Source: Rhodoplanes sp. (GTDB taxonomy: Bacteria; Pseudomonadota; Alphaproteobacteria; Rhizobiales; Xanthobacteraceae). Taken from it: a stretch of 64,000 nt of DNA. A model generated the notes under the pieces. The model was given only the letters and a program-made list of their open reading frames with translations, was not told the origin of the DNA and made no database searches. Positions 16,914-26,156 of this stretch are shown piece by piece (within the stretch, counting starts at the first letter, position 1; every line of letters begins with the position of its first letter). The stretch lies in assembly GCF_013377085.1 (NCBI RefSeq), contig NZ_JACAAX010000022.1, positions 1 through 64,000 of the forward strand. Direction: 5' to 3'. Both the position numbers and the translations under genes were made by a program.

Positions 16914-18137
16914 ATGGACCCCACGCCCGGCCCCCGGAGCGACACGCCGGCCCACCGCGGCGTCGCGGCGCTGCGGCTGCATCCCGCCTGGGGCGTCGCC
17001 GCCGTTCTGCTGATCGGCATGAACCTGCGGCCGGCGATCACCAGCGTCGGTCCGCTGATCGGGGCGATTCGGCATGACTTCGACCTCTCCGGCCTCGCCG
17101 TCGGGGTGCTGACCATGGCGCCGGTGGTGTGCCTCGGCCTGTTCGGGCCGCTGGCGCCGCCGCTGGTCCGCCGCTTCGGGGTCGAGGCGGTGCTGTTCGG
17201 GGCGCTGCTCGGGATCGCCGCCGGCTGCGCGCTGCGCGGCGCCGGGATCGCGCCGCTCTATCTCGGCACGGTGGGGATCGGGGCGGCGATGAGCCTGCTC
17301 GGCGTGCTGGCGCCCGTGCTGGTCAAGCGCGACTTTCCGCACCGGGTCGGCCTGATGATGGGCCTCTACACCATGGCGATCGGTTTTGGCGCGGCGCTGT
17401 CGACGGCGACGGCCGTGCCGTTCGCAACGGCTTTCGGTGGGAGCTGGCGGTGGGCCCTGATGGTGTGGGGCTGTTCGGCGCTGCTCGCCGCCGGCGCGCT
17501 GGTGCCGCAGCTCGCCGGCACCGTGCCGGCCCGGATCGGCCGTCAGCCGCATCGGCCCGGCCTGCTGCGCTCGGCGCTCGCCTGGCAGGTGACGTCCTTC
17601 CTGGGGCTGGTCTCCTCGCTCGCCTACTCGACCTTCGCCTGGGCGCCCAGCATGCTGGAGGCGCGCGGGCTCGATCCGGTGGCGGCCGGCGCCGTGGTCG
17701 CGCTGTCCTACCTGTCGCAGATGCCGAGCGGCTTTCTCGCCCCGGTTCTGGGCGGCCGGCTGCGCGACCAGCGCGCCATCGCGGTCGGAACTGTGCTGCT
17801 GATCATCGCCGGGCTCGCCGGCTACGTGGTGGCGCCGGCGTGGTCGCTGCCGCTGTGCTCGATCGTGCTCGGGCTGGGGCAGGGCGGCGCCTTCGGGATG
17901 GCGCTGACCTTCATCGTGCTGCGTGCCGGCGACCCGCAGGTGGCGGCGCGGCTGTCGGGTCTCGCCCAGGGCGTCGGCTATACGCTGTGCGGCGTGCTCG
18001 GCCCGTTCGCCGTCGGCCTGATCCACGACGCCGCCGGCTGGGGCGCGGTCGCCGTCTGGCACGCCGCGCTGGGGCTGGCCGCGATCCTGTCGGGCCTCGG
18101 CGCCGGGGCCGCCCGGACGATCAGGCTGGCGGCGTAG
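16914..18137 (+). CDS. MFS transporter, CynX/NimT (cyanate permease-like) family
   Basis: This is an inner-membrane transporter of the major facilitator superfamily, 407 residues, with about 12 predicted helices. The opening AAVLLIGMNLRPAITSVGPL and the GALLGIAAGCALRG and FPHRVGLMMGLYTMAIGFGA segments match the CynX group, whose members move cyanate, 2-nitroimidazole or unknown solutes. The start at ATG 16914 has GAGG upstream; the frame is open far upstream without MFS similarity. It points opposite to the tsaB and nfuA genes on either side. Its stop codon lies inside the left arm of a perfect 28-bp inverted repeat. The substrate is not predictable. Confidence 0.9.
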   Translation: MDPTPGPRSDTPAHRGVAALRLHPAWGVAAVLLIGMNLRPAITSVGPLIGAIRHDFDLSGLAVGVLTMAPVVCLGLFGPLAPPLVRRFGVEAVLFGALLGIAAGCALRGAGIAPLYLGTVGIGAAMSLLGVLAPVLVKRDFPHRVGLMMGLYTMAIGFGAALSTATAVPFATAFGGSWRWALMVWGCSALLAAGALVPQLAGTVPARIGRQPHRPGLLRSALAWQVTSFLGLVSSLAYSTFAWAPSMLEARGLDPVAAGAVVALSYLSQMPSGFLAPVLGGRLRDQRAIAVGTVLLIIAGLAGYVVAPAWSLPLCSIVLGLGQGGAFGMALTFIVLRAGDPQVAARLSGLAQGVGYTLCGVLGPFAVGLIHDAAGWGAVAVWHAALGLAAILSGLGAGAARTIRLAA

Positions 18138-18227
18138 GGTGCAATGAGCGGAGCGAATTGCGCCGCGTAAACGACTTGTGCGCCGCAGTCATGATCGGTG
18201 CAATTCGCTCCGCTCATTGCACCCTAC
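18134..18227. repeat. perfect 28-bp inverted repeat (family F) between convergent MFS and nfuA genes
   Basis: Left arm 18134-18161 begins GTAGGGTGCAATGAGCGGAG. Right arm 18200-18227 is its exact reverse complement, and the loop is 38 nt. The left arm contains the MFS stop codon TAG (18135-18137). The element fills nearly the whole gap to the nfuA stop and could act as a bidirectional terminator. Elements starting GTAGGGTG are common in Rhizobiales intergenic DNA. Confidence 0.95.
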
Positions 18228-18239
18228 GACTTTGGCGGC

Positions 18240-18794
18240 TCACACCGGCCGCACCTCGATCACCTCGGGCACGAAGTGCCGCAAGAGGTTCTGGATGCCG
18301 TGGCGCAGCGTCGCGGTCGAGGACGGGCAGCCCGAGCAGGCGCCCTTCATGGCCAGATAGACGACGCCGTTCTCGAAGCCGCGGAACGTGATGTCGCCGC
18401 CGTCATTGGCGACCGCCGGCCGCACCCGCGTCTCGATCAGGTCCTTGATCAGCTCGACCGTCTCGGTGTCCTTCTCGTCGTAGAATTCGTCGTCCGTCTG
18501 GGTGTGGCCTTCCTCGGCCATCACCGGCGCGTCGGTCATGAAATGCTCCATGATGACGCCCAGCACGCCCGGCTTGATGTGCTGCCACTCGCTGTCGGTC
18601 TTGGTGACGGCGATGAAGTCGGAGCCGAAGAACACGGCGGCCACCCCCGGCACGTCGAACAGGCGCTGCGCCAGCGGCGAGGCGTCGGCCTCGGCCTTGC
18701 TGCGGAACTCGAGCGTGCCATAGGGCAGCACGGTCCGGCCCGGCAGGAACTTCAGGGTGGCGGGATTGGGGGTCGATTCGGTCTGGATGAACAT
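18240..18794 (-). CDS. NifU-family Fe-S scaffold protein (NfuA-like)
   Basis: This protein delivers Fe-S clusters to client proteins. It is 184 residues. The N-terminal Nfu_N domain (MFIQTESTPNPATLKFLPGR, LFDVPGVAAVFFGSDFI) is followed by the C-terminal NifU domain. Its cluster site CxxC is present in MKGACSGCPSSTATLRHGI, preceded by VRPAVANDGGDITF. The length and layout match the mitochondrial NFU1-like type found in alphaproteobacteria. It is encoded with usp, trpS and murJ on the same strand, as in other Rhizobiales. Confidence 0.95.
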   Translation of the reverse strand: MFIQTESTPNPATLKFLPGRTVLPYGTLEFRSKAEADASPLAQRLFDVPGVAAVFFGSDFIAVTKTDSEWQHIKPGVLGVIMEHFMTDAPVMAEEGHTQTDDEFYDEKDTETVELIKDLIETRVRPAVANDGGDITFRGFENGVVYLAMKGACSGCPSSTATLRHGIQNLLRHFVPEVIEVRPV

Positions 18795-18956
18795 CGCGTC
18801 TCTCCTCGGCCACGGTTCAAGGCCGCAGCGGGTGCATCATGACCCGAAAGAGATGTCCCTTCGACCGGCGGGCGTCAACCGTCCCGCTGTCTCGGTCGCT
18901 GGTCGTTTCGGGTGGGGCCCCCCCGCGCGGCTGCCTTTCGGAGCCGATCCGGGGCC

Positions 18957-19451
18957 TCACGTCATGGCGTCGAGGTCGTCGTCCGAGAGGTGTCCGGGCA
19001 CGATCGCCATCGGGATCGGGAACGACCCGGCCGACTTGGTCAGGCCGGTGACCAGCGGCCCCGGCCCCTCCTTGTCGTCGCCGGCGGCCAGCACCAGCAC
19101 GGCGATGTCCTCGTCCTCGTCGATCAGCCGGGTGATCTCGGTGGCCGGATCGCCCTCGCGAACGATCCGCTCCGGCGTGATTCCGGCGATGCCGTTGGCG
19201 CGCGCCGCGAAGCGCGCCAGCATGGCGTCGGCCTCCTCGCGCTGCTCGGCCCGCATGATGTCGGCGACCCCGAGCCACTGCGGCGCCCGATCCTGCGTTT
19301 CGATCACCCGCAGCATCAGCATGCCGGCATTGGTCCGCCCGGCGCGCCGCGCGGCGAAATAGACGGCGCGGTCGCATTCCGGCGTCTCGTCGATGACCAC
19401 GAGGAACTTCGGCTTGTGCCCGGCCTCGTAGCTGCGGCGCTTCCGGCTCAT
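18957..19451 (-). CDS. universal stress protein (UspA family)
   Basis: This is a cytosolic nucleotide-binding stress protein of 164 residues. Start ATG 19451 gives MSRKRRSYEAGHKPKFLVVIDETPE, and KFLVVIDETPECDRAVYFA is the first beta strand and loop of the Usp fold. It ends with DIAVLVLAAGDDKEGPGPL and SFPIPMAIVPGHLS, where ATP-binding Usps normally have G-x2-G-x9-G-S/T. The glycine pattern here is only partial. It lies between trpS and nfuA, a position conserved in Rhizobiales. A 140-bp repeat separates it from trpS. Confidence 0.9.
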   Translation of the reverse strand: MSRKRRSYEAGHKPKFLVVIDETPECDRAVYFAARRAGRTNAGMLMLRVIETQDRAPQWLGVADIMRAEQREEADAMLARFAARANGIAGITPERIVREGDPATEITRLIDEDEDIAVLVLAAGDDKEGPGPLVTGLTKSAGSFPIPMAIVPGHLSDDDLDAMT

Positions 19452-19537
19452 GGCTTGTTTCGGACGGCGTCCCGGCGCCGCCCACCTCCGGGACCGAATC
19501 TGCCACGGCGGACCCGGCCGGCACAAGGTGGCGCCGC

Positions 19538-19678
19538 TCACCCTCCCCTGGAGGGGGAGGGTCGGGCGTCCGCGCAGCGGACGACCGGGGTGGGGTGAGG
19601 CCACAAACGTCGGCTTCGCCGATCACCCCCTCCCGGCGGACTGCGTCCGTCGACCTCCCCCCTCCAAGGGGAGGTGAA
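19538..19678. repeat. palindromic repeat, family C copy 1
   Basis: Starts CACCCTCCCCTGGAGGGGGA, runs through CGTCCGCGCAGCGGACG and CCGGGGTGGGGTGA, and ends with CTCCAAGGGGAGGTGAA. The first ~60 nt are nearly identical to the copy at 56298. It sits between two same-strand genes (trpS and usp), so it does not only mark convergent ends. Confidence 0.9.
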
Positions 19679-19685
19679 AAGAGCG

Positions 19686-20723
19686 CTAGCGCCCGACGAA
19701 ACCGACGATCTCCTTGACGGACCGCATGGTCTCGGCCGCCAGCACGCGGGCGCGGGCGCTGCCGTCGGCCAAAATGCCGTCGATATACGTGACGTCGTCG
19801 GTGAGGCGCTTCATCTCGGCGCCGATCGGGCCGAGCTTGGCGACGGCGAGGTCGATCAGGGCGGCCTTGAAGGCCGAGAACTGGCCGCCGCCGAACTGCG
19901 ACAGCACGGCGGCCTTCTGCTCGCCGGCCAGCGCCGCATAGATGCCGACCAGGTTGTCGGCCTCGGCGCGCCCCTCGAGCCCCTTCTCCTCGCTCGGCAG
20001 CGGCTCCGGGTCGGTCTTCGCCTTCCTGATCTTCTGGGCGATGGTGTCGGCGTCGTCGGCCAGATTGATGCGCGAATTGTCGGACGGGTCCGACTTCGAC
20101 ATCTTCTTGGTGCCGTCGCGCAGGCTCATGACGCGCGTCGCCGGGCCCGTGATCAGCGGCTCGGCCATCGGGAAGAACAGGCCGTCGGCGAATCCCGCGG
20201 CTTCGATCTGTGTCCGGAAATCGTTGTTGAATTTTTGCGCGATGTCGCGGGTCAGCTCGAGGTGCTGCTTCTGGTCCTCGCCGATCGGCACATGGGTGGC
20301 GCGGTAGACCAGAATGTCGGCCGCCATCAGGCTCGGATAGGCATAGAGCCCGACCGAGGCGTTCTCGCGGTCCTTGCCGGCCTTCTCCTTGAACTGGGTC
20401 ATGCGGTTGAGCCAGCCGAGGCGGGCCACGCAGTTGAACACCCAGGCGAGCTCGGCGTGCTCCGGCACCTGGCTCTGGTTGAAGACGATGTGGGCCTTGG
20501 GATCGATGCCGGCGGCGATGAAGGCCGAGGCCACCTCGCGGATGCTTTTGCGCAGCTCGGCGGGATCCTGCCACACCGTGATGGCGTGCAGATCGACCAC
20601 GCAATAGATGCAGTCGTGGGTCGCCTGCAGCTTCACGAAGTTGACGATGGCGCCGAGATAATTGCCGAGATGCAGGTTGCCGGTCGGCTGTACACCGGAA
20701 AACACCCGTTCGTTGAACGCCAT
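19686..20723 (-). CDS. trpS: tryptophan--tRNA ligase TrpS
   Basis: TrpS charges tRNA-Trp. It is a class I synthetase of 345 residues. The HIGH-like motif is in [17 protein letters not shown], then [25 protein letters not shown], and the KMSKS motif in [19 protein letters not shown] 20723 ([12 protein letters not shown]) has AGGAG 7 nt upstream. The frame is open much further upstream, where it overlaps murJ in another frame, and that part is not TrpS. It lies downstream of murJ with a 79-nt gap. Confidence 0.98.
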   Translation of the reverse strand: MAFNERVFSGVQPTGNLHLGNYLGAIVNFVKLQATHDCIYCVVDLHAITVWQDPAELRKSIREVASAFIAAGIDPKAHIVFNQSQVPEHAELAWVFNCVARLGWLNRMTQFKEKAGKDRENASVGLYAYPSLMAADILVYRATHVPIGEDQKQHLELTRDIAQKFNNDFRTQIEAAGFADGLFFPMAEPLITGPATRVMSLRDGTKKMSKSDPSDNSRINLADDADTIAQKIRKAKTDPEPLPSEEKGLEGRAEADNLVGIYAALAGEQKAAVLSQFGGGQFSAFKAALIDLAVAKLGPIGAEMKRLTDDVTYIDGILADGSARARVLAAETMRSVKEIVGFVGR

Positions 20724-20802
20724 CGAATACTCCTTGAGGTCGCGGCGGCGGTGTGCCACGCCGGGGCGTCCGGGCGCAAGGGCCGTCGGTCGGAAAGGCC
20801 CG

Positions 20803-22401
20803 TCAGGGCGCGACGGGCGGCGGCCGGCGAAGCGCCGCCAGAAGCTCGGTGCCGCGCACCACCCCGAGCGCCTGCAGGGCGGCCAGATAGGCCGCGAACC
20901 CGGCGCCGAGCAGGCCGGCCAGCACGGCGAAGCGTCCGAGCGTTCCGGCCGGCACGCCGGCCCGGTCGGCGAGCATCCGGGCGGCGACCAGCGCGAGCAC
21001 CATCGCCACGGTCGACAGGAAAATGCGGGCCACCCGTCCGGCCGCGGCGGCGTCGAAGCGCAGCCAGCCGCGATGCGCCAGCACCACGGCGAGCACGCCG
21101 GCCCCGACATAGCCGGCCGTGGCGATCGCAGCGGCGACGCCGACATGGCCGTAGTGCGGGAACAGCATGAGCCCGGCCATGGTCGCTGCCGTGAGCCCGG
21201 CGAGCGCCGACCACATCGGCGTATGGGTGTCCTCGCGGGCGAACGAGACGGCCCCGAAAACCTTCTCGGCGACATGGCCGGGCAGGCCGGCCGCGATCGC
21301 CGCCAGCGCCGCCGCGACCATCCTTGTGTCGTGCGGCGAGAAGGCGCCGCGCTCGAACAGGGCGCGGGCGATGGGCTCGGCGAGCAGCACGAAGGCGGCG
21401 GCCGAAGGCAGCGCCAGGCCGAGCGCCAGCTCCATGGCACGCGATTGCACGGCGGCGATCTCGGGGCCGGTCCCGGTGCGCACGCGCGTCGCGATCACCG
21501 GGCCCATCACGGCGGCGATCGCCACCGAGACGACGCCGAGCGGAAATTCGTAGAGGCGGTCGGCGTAGTAGAGCCACGACACCGCGGCGGGCGAGGGCGA
21601 GGCGATCATGGCGCCGGCCATCAAGGTGATTTGCGGAATGCCGCCGGCGACCAGCCCCGGACCGGCCAGCACGAACAGGCGGCGCAGCGCGGGCGAGAGC
21701 GTCAGGCTCGGTCGGCGCGGACGCACGGAGAGCCGCATCGCGGCACCGCCGATCAGCACCGTCTGGGCGACCCCGGCGGCGACGATCGCCAGCGCCAGCA
21801 CGGCACCGGCATGCGCCGTGGCCGCCGACCCGCCGAGCAGCAGGCCGGCCACGGCGGCGATCAGCACGCCGTTGAAGACGATCGGGCCGAACGCCACCGC
21901 CGTCACGCGGCCCTCGGCATTGAGGATCGCGCCGAGCACGGCGACGCAGCCGGCGATCGCCACATAGGGCGCCGACAGCCGCACCAGCGACACGGCCGCA
22001 TCGAAGCGCGCGCCGTCGGCCGCAAAGCCCGGCGCGATCACCTGCACGACGAGCGGCGCGAGCAGAATCAGCAGAACCGTCGCGGCGCCCAGAACCACGG
22101 CCATCAGGCCGAGCGCGCCCTCGCCGAATTGTCTCACCTCGTCCGCCCCCTGCTGCTCGCGCAGCCGCAGCCAGAGCGGCACGAAGGCGCCGTTCAGCGC
22201 GCCCTCGGCGAGCAGCCGGCGAAACAGGTTCGGCACCTGCAGGGCGGCGAAATAGGCGTCCGCCATCGGCCCGGCGCCAAGCAGCGCCGCGATCCCGGCA
22301 TCGCGCAAAAAGGCGAGCAGGCGCGAGGCGAGCGTCGCGCCGCCGACCGTGCCGACTTTTCGAGCGAGCGTCCGGCCGGCGGCGGAGTCCGGTCTTGCCA
22401 T
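20803..22401 (-). CDS. murJ: lipid II flippase MurJ (MviN)
   Basis: MurJ flips lipid II across the inner membrane for peptidoglycan synthesis. The 532-residue protein has ~14 hydrophobic helices. The N-terminal block [20 protein letters not shown] and [20 protein letters not shown] are the MviN signature. [20 protein letters not shown] and [39 protein letters not shown] are further conserved segments. ATG 22401 (MARPDSAAG) is preferred to the upstream GTG 22419 because GGAG lies 10 nt before it. It is first of the murJ-trpS-usp-nfuA set and divergent from the kinase gene at 22613. Confidence 0.96.
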   Translation of the reverse strand: MARPDSAAGRTLARKVGTVGGATLASRLLAFLRDAGIAALLGAGPMADAYFAALQVPNLFRRLLAEGALNGAFVPLWLRLREQQGADEVRQFGEGALGLMAVVLGAATVLLILLAPLVVQVIAPGFAADGARFDAAVSLVRLSAPYVAIAGCVAVLGAILNAEGRVTAVAFGPIVFNGVLIAAVAGLLLGGSAATAHAGAVLALAIVAAGVAQTVLIGGAAMRLSVRPRRPSLTLSPALRRLFVLAGPGLVAGGIPQITLMAGAMIASPSPAAVSWLYYADRLYEFPLGVVSVAIAAVMGPVIATRVRTGTGPEIAAVQSRAMELALGLALPSAAAFVLLAEPIARALFERGAFSPHDTRMVAAALAAIAAGLPGHVAEKVFGAVSFAREDTHTPMWSALAGLTAATMAGLMLFPHYGHVGVAAAIATAGYVGAGVLAVVLAHRGWLRFDAAAAGRVARIFLSTVAMVLALVAARMLADRAGVPAGTLGRFAVLAGLLGAGFAAYLAALQALGVVRGTELLAALRRPPPVAP

Positions 22402-22612
22402 CCCGTCCGGTCTCCGCACTCCTGGCTCGGCGGCCCGGCGGACGGGCTACGCGCCGGCGTTGAAACGCGGCGGCTCGTCGGTATAGTGCGCCGCCCAGCA
22501 TTCGGCACGGCGCGCCCGGTCGGGCGCTCGCGCCGTTTCATCTCGTAAGCGCAATCGCACGGTCCCGGCAAGCGCGGCGCGCGCCACGGACCGGCCAATC
22601 ACGAGTTTCGCC

Positions 22613-23614
22613 ATGACGGCTCTTCGCTACGACGTCCTCGGAATCGGCAATGCCATCGTCGACGTCATCGCCCGCGCCGAGGACGACTTTTTGGTCGCGC
22701 ACGGCATGCGCAAGGGCGGCATGGCCCTGATCGACGAGCCCCGCGCCGAGGCCGTCTATGCCGCGATGGGGCCGGCCGTGGAAATCTCCGGCGGCTCGGC
22801 CGCCAACACCATCGTCGGCGTCGCCGGTTTTGGCGCGCGCGCCGCCTTCGTCGGAAAAGTAAAGGACGATCCGCTCGGCACCGTGTTCGGCCACGACATC
22901 CGCGCCGCGAAAGTGGCGTTCGACACGAGGCCGGCGGCCGACGGGCCGGCGACGGCGCGCTGCTTCATCATGGTGACGCCGGACGGCGAGCGCACCATGA
23001 ACACCTATCTGGGCGCGGCCCAGGATCTGCATCCGAACGACATCGACGCCGACGCGGTGGCGGGCGCGGCGATCACGTATCTCGAAGGGTATCTGTGGGA
23101 TCCGGAGAACGCCAAGAACGCCTTCCTGAAAGCCGCCGAGATCGCCCACGGCGCCGACCGCATGGTGGCGCTGACGCTGTCGGATTCGTTCTGCGTCGAT
23201 CGCTGGCGCGAGGAGTTCCTGCACCTGATGCGCTCCGGCACCGTCGACCTCGTGTTTGCCAACGAGGCCGAGCTGCACAGCCTCTATCAGACGGCGGATT
23301 TCGACGCGGCGCTCGCGGCGCTGCGGCGTGACGCGCGCCTCGCCGCCATCACCCGCAGCGAGAAGGGCTGCCTCGTGGTGTCGCGCGAAAACACCGAGGC
23401 CGTGAAGGCCTTCCCGGTCGAGCGCGTGGTCGACACCACCGGGGCCGGCGATCTGTTCGCGGCCGGCTTCCTGTTCGGCCTCGCCCGCGGGCAGTCGAAC
23501 GAGGACGCGGCCCGGCTCGGCGCGCTGGCGGCGGCCGAGGTGATCCAGCATCTCGGCGCCCGCCCCGAGGCGTCGCTCGAGGAGCTCGCCCGCGACAACG
23601 GGCTGCTCCCGTAA
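22613..23614 (+). CDS. PfkB-family carbohydrate kinase (adenosine kinase-like)
   Basis: This is a cytosolic ribokinase-fold kinase of 333 residues. The N-terminal signature GIGNAIVDVIA, the substrate-binding GGSAANTIVGVA (residues 60-71), FIMVTPDGERTMNTYLGAA and the catalytic DTTGAGDLFAAGFLFG motif with its aspartate base are all present. In Rhizobiales, close relatives are usually annotated as adenosine kinase, which salvages adenosine to AMP; the substrate is inferred, not shown. It stands alone on the plus strand, divergent from murJ with a 211-nt gap. Confidence 0.92.
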   Translation: MTALRYDVLGIGNAIVDVIARAEDDFLVAHGMRKGGMALIDEPRAEAVYAAMGPAVEISGGSAANTIVGVAGFGARAAFVGKVKDDPLGTVFGHDIRAAKVAFDTRPAADGPATARCFIMVTPDGERTMNTYLGAAQDLHPNDIDADAVAGAAITYLEGYLWDPENAKNAFLKAAEIAHGADRMVALTLSDSFCVDRWREEFLHLMRSGTVDLVFANEAELHSLYQTADFDAALAALRRDARLAAITRSEKGCLVVSRENTEAVKAFPVERVVDTTGAGDLFAAGFLFGLARGQSNEDAARLGALAAAEVIQHLGARPEASLEELARDNGLLP

Positions 23615-23780
23615 CGCTCTGGTCGCGTCTCGCTGCTCGCCTAACGGTCTGCTCGCTTAACGGTTTTTTCAGCATCCTCGGAGGTGCCGCGCGGGCGCCA
23701 CGATCCGCCATGGCCCGGCCGCTATTCGGCCGCAGCGGGCTGCGAGGAAGGAACCGTAACCATTTGGTAAGCGGACATCG

Positions 23781-23795
23781 TTAACGGTTGTCTAA
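23781..23795. promoter_or_regulatory. CtrA-like box TTAA-N7-CTAA upstream of the coiled-coil membrane protein
   Basis: TTAA at 23781-23784 and CTAA at 23792-23795 are separated by 7 nt. This is one mismatch from the CtrA consensus TTAA-N7-TTAA. A related half site, TAACCAT, lies just upstream (23758-23764). The box ends 34 nt before ATG 23830, which is promoter distance. CtrA is the cell-cycle regulator of alphaproteobacteria. Binding is inferred. Confidence 0.45.
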
Positions 23796-23829
23796 GCCGT
23801 CCGACGAGCATTCGAGGTGGAGCCCCGCC

Positions 23830-24867
23830 ATGGGCCAGCACGATATGGGTCAGCACGATCTGGGCCCACAGGATCACCAGGATCTGAGCGACGAGCAGGA
23901 CATCGGCGCGCAGCAGAGCGCGGGCCGGCCCGGCGCCGAGGCGAGTACGCCCAGGATCGGCTCGCAGTCGGCGCGCCAGGCGCGGCTGCCCAGGCCCGAC
24001 GGCGCCGCTCGCAACGCCGGCCGCGACGGCCTGCCGATCCCGGCCGCCCCTGCCGTGGAGCACGACGGCTGGCGCACCGCCGACACCATCGACATCGACG
24101 ACGAGACGCCGCGGCGGCGCTTCTCGTTCCAGGTGCCGCCCTACATGAAGGTCGCGGCCGTGATCGCGGTGGCGACCTCGTTCGGTGCGCTCGCCGGCAC
24201 CTTCGCGGCCACCAAGGTGTCGAATGATCCGACGCCCATCGTGCGCGCGGCGCCCGACGACGGCGCCCTCAAGGCGACGGTCGCGGAACTGCAGCGCGAC
24301 GTGACCGGGCTGCGCACCAGCCTGGAGAACTCGTCCAAGGCGCTGCAGACCCAGACCGCCAAGCTGACCGACCGCATGGAGCGGGCCGAGAAGGCCCAGG
24401 CCGAGCCCGCCCAGAAGCTCACCAAGCTCGGCGAGGCGATCGAACGGCTGGAGCGCCGCACCGCACAGGCGGCGGCGCCCCAGACTCCCGCGGGCCAGCC
24501 CACGACCCTCCAGGCGCAGGCTGCCGCAGCCCAGGCGGCCCAACCCGCCACGGTTTATGCATCGAGCGCACAGGCCGCGGCCCCGCCGGCTTCTCCGCCG
24601 GCGCCCGCGCTGGTGGCGCCGACCACGGTCGCCTCCGCCGACATCACGGCCGCGCTCGGCGATCCGCGGCCGCCCGCGCCTGCGGTCGTCAACGGCTGGG
24701 TGGTGCGCGACGTGCGCCGCGGCATCGCACTGATCGAAGGCCGCTACGGCCTGATCGAGGTCGAGACCGGCGACACGCTGCCGGGCGTCGGCCGCATCGA
24801 GGGCATCCGCAAGCAGGACGGCCGCTGGATCGTGGTGACGTCGCGCGGCCTGATCCTGGCGCGCTGA
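23830..24867 (+). CDS. single-pass membrane protein with coiled coil, unknown function
   Basis: I do not recognise a named family. The protein has 345 residues from ATG 23830, with GGTGGAG upstream. The head starts with a short repeat (MGQHDMGQHD) and is polar and disordered to ~residue 95. Next comes RRRFSFQVPPYMK and one membrane helix (~105-128). The periplasmic part has a heptad-like coiled coil (~150-215: TVAELQRDVTGLRTSLENSS and following), an Ala/Pro/Gln linker, and a compact C-terminal domain (~283-345) with repeated short strands: WVVRDVRRGIALIEGRYGLI and VETGDTLPGVGRIEGIRKQD. The layout resembles envelope or division accessory proteins of Rhizobiales, and a CtrA-like box precedes it. 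The function is unknown. Confidence 0.85.
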   Translation: MGQHDMGQHDLGPQDHQDLSDEQDIGAQQSAGRPGAEASTPRIGSQSARQARLPRPDGAARNAGRDGLPIPAAPAVEHDGWRTADTIDIDDETPRRRFSFQVPPYMKVAAVIAVATSFGALAGTFAATKVSNDPTPIVRAAPDDGALKATVAELQRDVTGLRTSLENSSKALQTQTAKLTDRMERAEKAQAEPAQKLTKLGEAIERLERRTAQAAAPQTPAGQPTTLQAQAAAAQAAQPATVYASSAQAAAPPASPPAPALVAPTTVASADITAALGDPRPPAPAVVNGWVVRDVRRGIALIEGRYGLIEVETGDTLPGVGRIEGIRKQDGRWIVVTSRGLILAR

Positions 24868-25026
24868 TCCTCCACGCTTCGCGGCGCTATCGAACGGGCG
24901 GGTGCCGCGGCGCGGCGCCGGCCCGTTTCGCGTTTCGGCACACGCAATCAGCGGTTTGTGTTCGCAAGGCTTTCCGTCCGTCCCCCGGCTCGGGTTATGC
25001 TGGGTCGAAAGACCGATGGAGCCCGC

Positions 25027-25899
25027 ATGCCTTCGACCCCCGACTGCCGGCGGCCCGCGATCGCGGCCGCCACCCTGCTCGCCTGCCTGCTCGCCCCGCT
25101 CGCCTTCGCCTTGTCCTCGCCCGCCGTCGCCCAGCCGGCCGCTCCGGCCGCACCGCCCCCCGCCCGCGAGGAAACCTGCCCGGGTCTGGTCTCCGGAGCG
25201 CCGCCCCGCGTGCTGCCGGCGGCGTTCCGCCCGGTCGCGCTCGCGCCCGACGAGGTGCGGCTCACCTTCGTCGGCCATTCGACCTTCCTGATCGAGAGCC
25301 CCCGGCTGGTGCGGGTCGCCACCGACTACAACGACTACGTCAAGCCGCCCGTGGTCCCCGACATCGTCACCATGAACCGGGCGCACTCGACCCACTACAC
25401 GCTGGCGCCCGACCCCGGCATCCGCTTCGTGCTGCACGGCTGGCGCGAGGACGGCAAGCCGACCGCGCACGACCTCGGCTATCAGGACGTCCATGTGCGC
25501 AGCGTCGCCACCAACATCCGCGACTGGTCGGGCGGCACGGAGCGGCACGGCAACTCGATCTTCATCGTCGAGGCGGGCTCGCTGTGCATCGCCCATCTGG
25601 GCCATCTGCACCATACGCTGACCGAGCAGCAGCTCGCCGAGATCGGCCGGGTCGACGTCGTGCTGGTGCCGGTCGACGGCAGCTACACGCTCGACCTCGA
25701 CGGCATGATCGAGGTGCTGCAATCCCTGAAGGCGCCGCTGATGATCCCGATGCACTTCTTCGGCCGCGCCACGCTCGACCGTTTCCTCGAGCGGGTGCGC
25801 TCGCTCTGGGACGTCGAGACCGCCGACACGCCGTCGGTCGTGGTCTCCAAGACGACGCTGCCGGCCAAGCCGAAATTCCTGGTGCTGCCGGGACGGTGA
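25027..25899 (+). CDS. exported MBL-fold (UlaG-like) hydrolase with an altered metal motif
   Basis: This is a predicted periplasmic protein of 290 residues. A signal peptide (TLLACLLAPLAFALSSPAVA, cleavage near AVAQ) precedes a beta-lactamase-fold domain opening with VRLTFVGHSTFLIES. In place of the usual HxHxDH metal motif, residues ~116-124 read MNRAHSTHY. Later motifs are IAHLGHLHHTLTEQQLAEIG, DVVLVPVDGSYTLD and PMHFFG, which match the UlaG/MBL group. ATG 25027 has GGAG 6 nt upstream; an in-frame ATG at 24997 is possible. The substrate is unknown, and loss or rewiring of the metal site makes activity uncertain. Confidence 0.8.
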   Translation: MPSTPDCRRPAIAAATLLACLLAPLAFALSSPAVAQPAAPAAPPPAREETCPGLVSGAPPRVLPAAFRPVALAPDEVRLTFVGHSTFLIESPRLVRVATDYNDYVKPPVVPDIVTMNRAHSTHYTLAPDPGIRFVLHGWREDGKPTAHDLGYQDVHVRSVATNIRDWSGGTERHGNSIFIVEAGSLCIAHLGHLHHTLTEQQLAEIGRVDVVLVPVDGSYTLDLDGMIEVLQSLKAPLMIPMHFFGRATLDRFLERVRSLWDVETADTPSVVVSKTTLPAKPKFLVLPGR

Positions 25900-25919
25900 G
25901 GCGGCGGCGCTTCCCCGGC

Positions 25920-26014
25920 GTCATCGCCGGGCTCGACCCGGCGATCCATCATTCTGACGGACAAGACCTCGTCTCGTTTGAGATGGATGCGCGGGTCAAG
26001 CCCGCGCATGACGG
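25920..26014. repeat. palindromic repeat, family A copy 2
   Basis: Complete copy: GTCATCGCCGGGCTCGACCC with its CGGCG arm, a central AT-rich segment, then GCGCGGGTCAAGCCCGCGC and ATGACGG. The outer ends GTCAT and ATGAC are inverted repeats. It lies 20 nt after the MBL-fold gene stop. Confidence 0.9.
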
Positions 26015-26120
26015 CTCTCATGCATGGCAAGCGATGCCTTAGCGCTTTCGCGGGGACGAGCGGCTGCGATTGCGTTGTTTGATTAATCTTGCCGTGTCGC
26101 CGCGCGATTCCGCGCACGAT

Positions 26121-26156
26121 GACCCGGACTGCCAATCTCGCGATTGGATCCGGGTC
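26121..26156. repeat. nested inverted repeat in a 475-nt non-coding stretch
   Basis: Arms GACCCGGA (26121-26128) and TCCGGGTC (26149-26156) enclose CCAATC and GATTGG around a 4-nt loop. No T-run follows on either strand. The surrounding non-coding stretch 26015-26489, between the convergent MBL-fold and UPF0210 genes, shows no other feature that I can support. Confidence 0.55.
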
